5,774 nucleotides of DNA, taken from NCBI GenBank assembly GCA_026193555.1, contig JAPHUU010000009.1, forward strand, positions 1-5,774. Direction: 5' to 3'. The translations under genes were made by a program, and so were the position numbers. Numbering within the stretch: the first letter of the stretch is position 1; every line of letters starts with the position of its first letter. This document shows positions 1 to 5,063 of this stretch, in pieces. The DNA is from Rhodanobacter sp. GTDB lineage: Bacteria; Pseudomonadota; Gammaproteobacteria; Xanthomonadales; Rhodanobacteraceae. The notes beneath the pieces were generated by a model that was not told where the DNA came from, did no database searches, and saw only the letters and a program-made list of their open reading frames with translations.

Positions 1-316
1 ACAGATCGGTCAGTTGATGCAGCAAGCGCAGCGCATGCAGGAAGACATGAAGCGCGCGCAGGAAGAGCTCGCCAAACTCGAGGTCACGGGCAGCGCCGGC
101 GGTGGTCTGGTCAACGTGGTGATGACCGGCGCGCACGAGGTACGTCGGGTGCAGATCGATCGGCAGACCTTTGCCGACGACCCGGAGATGGCCGAGGATC
201 TGGTCGCTGCCGCGCTTAACGATGCGGTGAACAAGGTGGCCGAAGTCAGCAAGGAACGGCTTGGCGGTGTCTCTGCCGGGCTGAATCTGCCAGCCGGCTT
301 CAAGATGCCGTTTTGA
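1..316 (+). CDS. ybaB: YbaB/EbfC family nucleoid-associated protein (5'-truncated by window edge)
   Basis: This small DNA-binding protein is known in the family as a homodimer that coats DNA and is usually encoded between dnaX and recR. The visible protein is about 104 residues in frame from position 2. It opens with [10 protein letters not shown], which aligns with residues about 6-14 of E. coli YbaB. A long amphipathic helix rich in Q/E/K/R follows, then the hallmark [15 protein letters not shown] stretch, the [15 protein letters not shown] helix and the family C-terminal signature LPAGFKMPF just before TGA at 314-316. The reading frame is open to the left edge and aligns with family sequence upstream of the TTG at 14 and ATG at 17. 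Those are therefore internal codons, and the true start lies a few codons outside the window. The gene sits 111 bp upstream of recR, the classic arrangement. Identification is very secure; binding specificity cannot be read from the sequence. Confidence 0.95.
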   Translation, partial: QIGQLMQQAQRMQEDMKRAQEELAKLEVTGSAGGGLVNVVMTGAHEVRRVQIDRQTFADDPEMAEDLVAAALNDAVNKVAEVSKERLGGVSAGLNLPAGFKMPF

Positions 317-427
317 CGGTCGCACACAGGTATCTCGGCACATGAAGCATCGGAACGTCATTGGCCGACGGGACAAGGCTTCGGCGCCACGAATCACCAT
401 GTCCCATTTTCCATTCGCTGAGTCCCC

Positions 428-1027
428 ATGAGCGGATCCCCCCTTCTCGCCGACCTGATCGAAGCCCTGCGCTGCCTGCCCGGCGTGGGCGGCAAGAGTG
501 CCCAGCGGATGGCCTTCCATCTGCTGGAGCGCGACCGCGAGCGCGGACTGAAGCTGGCCACGGCGCTGCAACAGGCGATGCAGCGTATCGGCCACTGCGG
601 CCAGTGCCGCAACTTCAGTGAGGATCCGCTGTGCGCGTTGTGCGCCAGCAGCAGTCGCGACCGACAGGTTCTCTGCGTGGTGGAGTCACCTACCGATCTG
701 GCCGCCATCGAGCAGGCCACCGGCTTTCGCGGCCAGTACTTCGTGCTGATGGGGCGCCTGTCGCCGCTGGACGGGTTGGGCCCGGAGGAGCTGGGGCTGG
801 CAAAGCTCACCGAGCGCCTGGGTGAGGGCGAGATCGAGGAGCTGATCATCGCCACCAATCCCACGGTGGAAGGCGAGGCGACCGCACACTACCTCGCGCA
901 GCTGGCACGAGCCGGTGGCGTCAAGCCGACCCGGCTGGCGCATGGCGTGCCGCTGGGCGGCGAGCTGGAATATGTCGATCGCAGTACGCTGGCGCATGCG
1001 TTCGGCAGTCGGCAGTTGCTGGATTGA
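428..1027 (+). CDS. recR: Recombination mediator protein RecR
   Basis: RecR acts with RecF and RecO in loading RecA at single-stranded gaps during recombinational DNA repair in the cytoplasm. The 199-residue product has the normal family length. An N-terminal helix-hairpin-helix region (about 5-30) carries [18 protein letters not shown] four-cysteine zinc finger follows (C57, C60, C69, C72). The Toprim domain (about 80-175) includes [12 protein letters not shown] and the [14 protein letters not shown] segment. The C-terminal signature [12 protein letters not shown] ends near residue 184, followed by STLAHAF. ATG 428 is the first possible start because an in-frame TGA lies at 419-421. Its ribosome binding site is weak, only GAG at 420-422. 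The gene follows ybaB and is 20 bp upstream of the HIT-family gene, suggesting one transcript. All expected key residues are present, so the gene looks functional. Confidence 0.98.
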   Translation: MSGSPLLADLIEALRCLPGVGGKSAQRMAFHLLERDRERGLKLATALQQAMQRIGHCGQCRNFSEDPLCALCASSSRDRQVLCVVESPTDLAAIEQATGFRGQYFVLMGRLSPLDGLGPEELGLAKLTERLGEGEIEELIIATNPTVEGEATAHYLAQLARAGGVKPTRLAHGVPLGGELEYVDRSTLAHAFGSRQLLD

Positions 1028-1034
1028 TTCACGC

Positions 1035-1040
1035 AGGGGA
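1035..1040 (+). promoter_or_regulatory. Ribosome binding site of the HIT-family gene
   Basis: AGGGGA lies seven bases before ATG 1048. It supports that ATG over the in-frame TTG at 1024, which overlaps the recR stop codon and has no comparable Shine-Dalgarno match. The MSDTIFSKIV beginning produced by ATG 1048 also matches the usual HIT-family N-terminus. Confidence 0.75.
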
Positions 1041-1047
1041 AACGGTC

Positions 1048-1392
1048 ATGAGCGATACCATTTTCAGCAAAATCGTACGTCGCGAGATTCCGGCCGACAT
1101 CGTCTACGAAAATGACGACGTGCTGGCCTTTCGCGATCTGAACCCGCAGGCGCCCGTCCACGTGCTGTTCATCCCCAAGCGGGCGGTTGCCACGCTCAAT
1201 GACGCCATCGCGACCGATGCGGAACTGTTGGGAAAACTGTTGCTCGCCAGCGCCGAGTACGCGAGGCAACAAGGCTTCGCGGAACAGGGCTATCGCACGG
1301 TGATCAACTGCAACGACGATGGTGGGCAGACGGTTTTCCACCTGCATGTGCACCTGCTCGCCGGTCGCCGCATGACGTGGCCACCAGGCTAG
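1048..1392 (+). CDS. hinT: HIT-family (histidine triad) nucleotide hydrolase, HinT-like
   Basis: HinT-type proteins are small dimeric nucleotide-binding enzymes that hydrolyse purine nucleoside phosphoramidates and aminoacyl- or acyl-adenylates in the cytosol. The product has 114 residues, close to the roughly 119 of E. coli HinT. The N-terminus TIFSKIVRREIPADIVYE is typical of the Hint branch. It is followed by the nucleotide-site strand segment VLAFRDLNPQAPVHVLFIPK (about 25-44) and VINCNDDGGQTVFH. The catalytic triad motif HLHVHLL places histidines at 98, 100 and 102; by family analogy the middle one, H100, is the nucleophile. The C-terminus, RRMTWPPG, resembles other Hint proteins. The gene starts 20 bp after recR and is probably expressed with it, although no functional link to RecR is known to me. 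The exact physiological substrate is unknown. Confidence 0.93.
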   Translation: MSDTIFSKIVRREIPADIVYENDDVLAFRDLNPQAPVHVLFIPKRAVATLNDAIATDAELLGKLLLASAEYARQQGFAEQGYRTVINCNDDGGQTVFHLHVHLLAGRRMTWPPG

Positions 1393-1414
1393 GCCGTGCA
1401 AGCGTGGAAGTGAC

Positions 1415-1543
1415 ATGGTGGAGGCGTTGCCGCGAGCGGGTGGCGCGGGACGATCCTGCGTTCGCCAGCTCGGCCGCCTGATTTACGACAGGACGTCGTC
1501 CAGGAAGATGCCGCCCTCAACGTCAGCGGAGAATTGCGCATGA
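1415..1543 (+). CDS. Possible small ORF overlapping the asmA start (speculative)
   Basis: A 42-codon ORF runs from ATG 1415 to TGA 1541-1543, and its stop shares bases with the ATG at 1540 of the AsmA-family gene (ATGA). GGAAG at 1406-1410 is a possible Shine-Dalgarno, but the four-base spacing is short. The product begins MVEALPRAGG, is basic and contains a VRQLGRLIYDR stretch. I recognise no family, signal peptide or membrane segment. Were it translated, it could couple ribosomes onto the downstream gene. In GC-rich DNA a spurious ORF of this size is common, and the downstream gene has its own ribosome binding site, so the call is weak. Confidence 0.22.
   Translation: MVEALPRAGGAGRSCVRQLGRLIYDRTSSRKMPPSTSAENCA
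1528..1533 (+). promoter_or_regulatory. Ribosome binding site of the AsmA-family gene
   Basis: GGAGAA lies six bases before ATG 1540. The alternative in-frame TTG at 1534 would directly abut this motif, so ATG 1540 is the better start. Confidence 0.7.
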
Positions 1544-3279
1544 AACGCCTTCTGATCGGAATCGCCGCCCTCGTGTTCGGCCTGCTCGTGCTCGGAGTCG
1601 GCGGGCTGCTGCTGGTGGACGCCAATCATTTCCGGCCGCAGATCCAGGCCACCCTGAGCCAGTCGCTGGGGCGCGAGGTGACGCTGGGCAAGCTGCATGT
1701 GGTGGTGTGGTCGGGTTCGCTGGATGCCGATGACATACAGATCGGGGAGGAGCCGGCCTTCGGCACGCAACCGTTTGTGAGCGCGAAATCACTCGAACTC
1801 GGCGTGCAGTTGTGGCCCCTGCTGATTCACCGACAGCTGCGTATCACCTCGTTGACCCTGGATCAGCCCAGCGTACGGCTGCTGCAGGATTCGGCTGGCC
1901 GCTGGAACTTTGCCAGTTTCGGCGGTGCCGGCCGTGAACCGGGCAGTGCCGCGACGACGCCTGCGGATGCGGCAGCTCAATTCAGCGTCGACAAATTGCG
2001 CATCAACGATGGCAGCATCGAACTCAAGCGCGCCAGCGGTGACATCCGGCGCTACCGGAAGCTGCAGTTGAGCGCCGATCACGTCGGCATGGCCGCCGCG
2101 TTTCCGTTCGCGATGCGCGCTGCGATGGCTGGCGGCGGCACACTCGATCTTGAGGGCAAGCTCGGCCCATGGAATGCCGGCGATGCTGCGTTGACCCCGG
2201 TTGATGCGCATCTGGTCATGCATCAGCTGGATCTGGTCGGTGCGGGGCTGGTGAGCAGCGGCGAGGGTATCGGTGGTCGGCTCGACGTGGATACGCAAAT
2301 CCGTTCCAGCCAGGGGCTGTTGCAGTCCAAAGGCCGGATCACCGCCAACCAGCTCAAGTTGGTGGCATCCGGCTCGCCCGCGCCGCAACCGATCGAGATC
2401 GATTATCAGGCCGGTTACCAGCTCGGCGCCCGCACCGGTCGCATCGACCGCACCACGCTGGGAAGCGGCGGCGCGAAGCTGTCCGTCAATGGCAGTTTCG
2501 ACAATCGCCCCAAGGTCATGCAGCTGAATCTGCAGATCGCCGGGAGGCAGTTGCCGGTCGACCAGCTGCAATCGCTGCTGCCCGCGTTCGGCGTGGTGCT
2601 GCCCAGTAATTCCCATCTCAGCGGCGGCACTCTCGGCGTGAACCTGCGTGCGCAGGGGCCGCTGGATGGTCTGGTGATCAGTGGGCCGGTGACGCTGGAT
2701 CAGACGCGCCTGGCTGGCTACAGCCTCGGTTCGAAACTCGGTGGCGCATTGTCGCTGGCAGGCATCAAGGCGCCGAAGGACACCGTGATCCGGCATGCCG
2801 AGGCGACGTTGCGAATCGCCCCATCAGGGATCAATGCCGATCCGCTCAGTGCGGAAATCGCCGATCTCGGCAGCCTCACAGGCAAGGGCCGCATGGCCGC
2901 CGACGGCAAACTCGATTTCCGGATGTTGGTCAAGCTGGACCAGACCATCACCGGCGCCGGCCAGAGCGGGCAGGGTATCGGCAGCCTGCTCGGAGGCTCC
3001 AAGGCCGGTCGACTGCTGGGTGGCGTAGTGGGTGCCACCTCGGATCAGGGGGTCGGGATTCGGGTCAGCGGTACCGCCAGCGCTCCGAGTTTCAAGCTGG
3101 ATCCCACGGCGGTCACCGGGCTGCTGAAGGCGGGATTGGGGAGCGCGGTGAACAAGGGCTCCGCGCCGGGCATCGATGCCGGCAAGCCGAGTCAGCCCGC
3201 CAGCCGGAAGGATGTGCTCAAGACCCTGCTGCGTGGTGTGTTGAAGCCGAAGAAGGATGATTCCGGCTCGGGTCACTAG
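1540..3279 (+). CDS. AsmA family protein (inner-membrane-anchored, AsmA-like)
   Basis: AsmA-family proteins are anchored in the inner membrane and project a long beta-rich periplasmic region. They belong to the wider repeating-beta-groove (VPS13/Chorein-like) group linked to phospholipid traffic and outer-membrane homeostasis. The 579-residue product is near the length of E. coli AsmA (about 617). A hydrophobic N-terminal segment at about residues 4-26 is followed directly by the family hallmark DANHFRPQIQATLSQSLGRE and VTLGKL. The early AsmA region then continues with LRITSLTLDQPSVRLLQDSAGRWNF split over about 100-125. The C-terminal AsmA-like domain includes LDFRMLVKLD (about 458-467) and a glycine-rich stretch, then VRVSGT-type strand sequence (here IRVSGTASAPSFKLDP). 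It ends in a basic and polar tail with RKDVLKTLLRGVLKPKK. ATG 1540 is chosen for its GGAGAA ribosome site. The gene stands 147 bp after the HIT-family gene and may have its own promoter. Which AsmA paralogue this is cannot be settled from the window. Confidence 0.92.
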   Translation: MKRLLIGIAALVFGLLVLGVGGLLLVDANHFRPQIQATLSQSLGREVTLGKLHVVVWSGSLDADDIQIGEEPAFGTQPFVSAKSLELGVQLWPLLIHRQLRITSLTLDQPSVRLLQDSAGRWNFASFGGAGREPGSAATTPADAAAQFSVDKLRINDGSIELKRASGDIRRYRKLQLSADHVGMAAAFPFAMRAAMAGGGTLDLEGKLGPWNAGDAALTPVDAHLVMHQLDLVGAGLVSSGEGIGGRLDVDTQIRSSQGLLQSKGRITANQLKLVASGSPAPQPIEIDYQAGYQLGARTGRIDRTTLGSGGAKLSVNGSFDNRPKVMQLNLQIAGRQLPVDQLQSLLPAFGVVLPSNSHLSGGTLGVNLRAQGPLDGLVISGPVTLDQTRLAGYSLGSKLGGALSLAGIKAPKDTVIRHAEATLRIAPSGINADPLSAEIADLGSLTGKGRMAADGKLDFRMLVKLDQTITGAGQSGQGIGSLLGGSKAGRLLGGVVGATSDQGVGIRVSGTASAPSFKLDPTAVTGLLKAGLGSAVNKGSAPGIDAGKPSQPASRKDVLKTLLRGVLKPKKDDSGSGH

Positions 3280-3511
3280 GGCCTCTTCTGCCCGGCTGTG
3301 TGCGAAGCGGGCGCAAAGCGGTTTCCCGGCAGCTGCTGGCGATGCTCCGTCGCAGGTGCTGCTTGGGCGTGGCCAGTGCTGAGTGGCCTCTCACCGGTTG
3401 GCATCGTGCGGCAAGTCGATTGCCATCCCGTTTGGCATGTCGCCGATGCGAACACCGGCTCGGTGAAGCGGCAGCAGGGTGTGGGGGCCTGCATGTTTGG
3501 TGGCCTGCGAC

Positions 3512-3534
3512 TGACGTGATGCTGATCACGGTCA
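3512..3534. promoter_or_regulatory. CRP/FNR-family-like operator palindrome
   Basis: GTGAT (3516-3520), four bases GCTG, then ATCAC (3525-3529) form a perfect inverted repeat, extended by C/G to 6-bp arms. With TGAC at 3512-3515 and GTCA at 3531-3534 the arms reach nine pairs with one extra G. The core matches every conserved position of the CRP consensus GTGA-N6-TCAC; xanthomonad Clp uses the same TGTGA-N6-TCACA format, though the outer T/A here is C/G. The centre is about 81 bp before the ATG at 3604, a plausible distance for an activator or repressor site. The site is seen; the regulator and target are inferred. It could also act as an RNA hairpin. Confidence 0.45.
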
Positions 3535-3593
3535 CTCGTCGGGGGGCTGCGCGACGATGCTTGTTGCCAGGCATCCACATGCATCGACCGTAC

Positions 3594-3597
3594 GGGG
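3594..3597 (+). promoter_or_regulatory. Ribosome binding site of the 106-residue protein gene
   Basis: GGGG lies six bases before ATG 3604. The match is modest, but it is the best Shine-Dalgarno in the area and supports this start and frame over the overlapping frame. Confidence 0.4.
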
Positions 3598-3603
3598 CAG
3601 CAC

Positions 3604-3924
3604 ATGAAATCGACCGAGATCCACATCGCGATACCAGAGGGCGTTTGCTTCGCCGACCTTCGTCTCACGCGGCTGAGCAACGGGGGCGTGTCGTTCGACG
3701 TCGGCGTTTTTCAGCGTGTCTGCGATATGTCGAGCCTGGATTTCGAGCAGGTCAGGTCGGGACCTCCCTGGGTGGCCTGCGGCATTATCGCCGCCTGGTA
3801 TCGGGCGGCACGCCAGACGGGCGAGCCGATGGATCTGGTTCCGGAGCAGATTGCGGCGGAATCGAACGCAGCGGCCATGTACGGCCTGATCAACGTCCAG
3901 CCGGCGCCCTGCCGATTGCAGTGA
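3604..3924 (+). CDS. Hypothetical protein, 106 residues, function unknown
   Basis: I do not recognise a named family. The protein is 106 residues, soluble and mildly acidic, with no signal peptide or membrane segment. It starts MKSTEIHIAIPEGVCFADLRL, split here as a beta-strand-like start followed by an IPEG-FADL segment, then NGGVSFDVGVFQRVCDMSSLD. A central helical part contains GIIAAWYRAARQTGEPMD, and the end is alanine-rich. Codon use (mostly G/C third positions) and the lack of atypical composition favour real coding over the competing frame from 3300 to 4073. The pattern of a short strand, an xVSFD motif and an AWY-R-A helix reminds me of small hypothetical proteins in prophages of proteobacteria; that is a recollection, not a search result. 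The gene stands alone between long non-coding flanks, with a CRP-like palindrome upstream and no visible partner. A complete gene is likely; its role is unknown. Confidence 0.65.
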   Translation: MKSTEIHIAIPEGVCFADLRLTRLSNGGVSFDVGVFQRVCDMSSLDFEQVRSGPPWVACGIIAAWYRAARQTGEPMDLVPEQIAAESNAAAMYGLINVQPAPCRLQ

Positions 3925-3999
3925 ACAGCCAGGCTGCGAGGTGGAGGCTGATCACGAAAAGGGGCTGCGTTGGCGACCACGCTCAAGGGACTGCCATCG

Positions 4000-4016
4000 C
4001 ATTGAGTATCTCAATG
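4000..4016. repeat. Perfect 7-bp inverted repeat with 3-bp spacer
   Basis: CATTGAG and CTCAATG flank TAT. The repeat lies 75 bp after the stop of the orphan gene. No T-run follows, so a standard intrinsic terminator is unlikely. It could be an operator, a protein-binding site or an RNA hairpin. Confidence 0.55.
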
Positions 4017-4333
4017 TCGTCTGATCGGACGTCGGGTTTGATACCTGGATTCGCTACCAGCATGCTTGCCTGAAGAGCCTGCGAGCACGACTCACGACCA
4101 TACCCGGTGCCGCCCCATCTGAACCTCGACTCGACAGACGGGCTCCCGAGCAGCCTTTCGGAATACCTGCACGAACTTGCCTGCCCGCTTGGACGCTGCC
4201 CTGGCGGGCGCCGGTCGTGCCTCCGATCTGCTCGGTGCCCCTCGCCGCGGCAATGGAACGCCTGCAGCCGCCCGGTCGGGAAAGGCGTAATCTATGCGGG
4301 CATGGGGGCGCAATGAAGGGTGCCATGTGCGGG

Positions 4334-4351
4334 AGTCGCGGTGTCGCGATT
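4334..4351. repeat. Short GC-rich inverted repeat upstream of the 2H phosphoesterase gene
   Basis: TCGCG (4336-4340) and CGCGA (4345-4349) flank GTGT. One G-T pair and one A-T pair extend the stem to seven positions. It lies about 60 bp before ATG 4410 and could fold in the leader RNA if transcription starts upstream. No function is shown. Confidence 0.35.
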
Positions 4352-4409
4352 GCCTGACAGGGGCGGGGGCGTCGCAGCAACAAGTATTCAGCCGAGGCAG
4401 TGGTTGCTC

Positions 4410-5009
4410 ATGGGTTTGCACGCCAGTTCGACGTCATCCGCCGGCAGTGGGCTTGCCAGCGGCACCGACTACTTCTTTGCGTTGTTGCCGGGCGATCAGG
4501 TGCGGACCGAAATCGCCAGCGTCAGCGAGCGGTTCCGGCAGACCCATCGGCTGATCGGAAATTGGGTCGATGCATCGCGCTTCCACATGACTCTCTGTCC
4601 CACCGGGCGACCTGACCGAATGCGTGGATCGGTGGAGGCTGCGCTGATCGAGGCGGCCTGTCAGGTGCGTGTCAAGGCGTTTGACATTACCCTCGAATCG
4701 GCGATGCGCCTCAGTGCGAAGGATGGTCAATACCCGTTTGTACTGTGCACGGACAGCCCGTCCGCCGACGCTGCCCTGAAGTTGCGCAAGGCGATTGCCC
4801 TGGCACAAGCCCAGGCGGGCCTCAGTGTTCCCGGTGTATCGAGCTACATGCCGCACGTGACCTTGCTGCATGGTCCGATGATCGACGCGATCGAAGTGTC
4901 GATGCCGTCGATTCACTGGCGTGTCCGCGAGTTTGTGCTGGTGCGCAGTTTCTTCGGGCAATCCCGGAACGAGGTGGTGGGACGGTGGCCGCTGGATGCC
5001 GCGTATTGA
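4410..5009 (+). CDS. 2'-5' RNA ligase family protein (LigT/ThpR-like 2H phosphoesterase)
   Basis: Family members are cytoplasmic 2H phosphoesterases; E. coli ThpR opens 2',3'-cyclic phosphates and joins tRNA halves through 2'-5' bonds in vitro. The 199-residue product has both catalytic tetrapeptides, HMTL at 59-62 and HVTL at 149-152, each inside its expected strand. YFFALLPGDQVR (21-32) matches the family opening strand, and the WRVREFVLVRSFFG then GRWPL ending matches the final strands. ATG 4410 is preferred because the fold begins near residue 21, leaving a short polar Ser/Gly/Ala-rich leader of about 18 residues. GAGG at 4394-4397 is rather far from this ATG and would fit the in-frame TTG at 4404 slightly better. 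A GTG at 4320 would add 30 residues with no family match. The gene has no same-strand partner and converges on the methyltransferase gene 54 bp away. The family is secure; the substrate is unknown and it may be a nucleotide phosphodiesterase rather than a ligase. Confidence 0.88.
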   Translation: MGLHASSTSSAGSGLASGTDYFFALLPGDQVRTEIASVSERFRQTHRLIGNWVDASRFHMTLCPTGRPDRMRGSVEAALIEAACQVRVKAFDITLESAMRLSAKDGQYPFVLCTDSPSADAALKLRKAIALAQAQAGLSVPGVSSYMPHVTLLHGPMIDAIEVSMPSIHWRVREFVLVRSFFGQSRNEVVGRWPLDAAY

Positions 5010-5063
5010 TTCGAGGCACGCGCGCTGATTCCTTGACCGGGGCCGACGAGAACACAGCAGCCA

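Larger units (their letters stand above)
3280..3603. other. Gene-poor region upstream of orphan gene
   Basis: This 324-bp stretch holds no convincing gene. Open frames cross it on both strands, but their products are rich in scattered Cys, Arg and Trp, lack recognisable motifs, and the longest one overlaps the better-supported gene at 3604. A weak hairpin (GCCCG at 3290-3294 with CGGGC at 3308-3312) has no T-tract, so I do not call it a terminator. The clear element is the palindrome at 3512-3534. No good -35/-10 pair was found. Confidence 0.6.
3925..4409. other. Gene-poor region between orphan gene and 2H phosphoesterase gene
   Basis: This 485-bp stretch has no gene I can support. It contains a perfect inverted repeat at 4000-4016, a second copy of GCTGATCACG at 3947-3956, and a small GC hairpin at 4334-4351. 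TAATCT at 4288-4293 resembles a -10 box but lacks a credible -35 partner. Small open frames on both strands (for example 4107-4316 on the + strand) give Cys/Pro/Arg-rich products without motifs, as expected by chance at this GC content. The stretch may be decayed coding DNA, but no family remnant was recognisable. Confidence 0.6.

Noticed and set aside
14..19. TTG 14 or ATG 17 as the ybaB start
   Set aside because: The frame is open to the left edge and upstream residues QIGQ fit the family, so the real start is outside the window.
1024..1047. TTG 1024 as start of the HIT-family gene
   Set aside because: It overlaps the recR stop, lacks a Shine-Dalgarno, and ATG 1048 has AGGGGA at good spacing and the usual family N-terminus.
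1789..2796. 335-codon open frame antisense to the AsmA-family gene
   Set aside because: It mirrors codon bias of the + strand gene, its product is rich in Gln, His and Arg without a domain, and the sense gene is securely identified.
3290..3312. Hairpin after the AsmA-family gene as a terminator
   Set aside because: Only five pairs with a 13-base loop and no T-tract.
3300..4073. 257-codon open frame on the + strand
   Set aside because: It overlaps the better-supported 3604-3924 gene in another frame, has an Arg/Cys-rich product without motifs, and looks like a chance frame in GC-rich DNA.
4288..4293. TAATCT as a -10 promoter box for the LigT-family gene
   Set aside because: No acceptable -35 at 16-18 bp upstream; a single hexamer match is not evidence enough.
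4107..4316. 69-codon GTG-start ORF on the + strand
   Set aside because: No ribosome binding site, Cys/Pro/Arg-rich product, no recognisable family; overlapping frames of similar length exist on both strands.
5010..5063. Bidirectional terminator between the convergent genes
   Set aside because: No convincing inverted repeat with flanking A/T tracts in the 54-bp gap.
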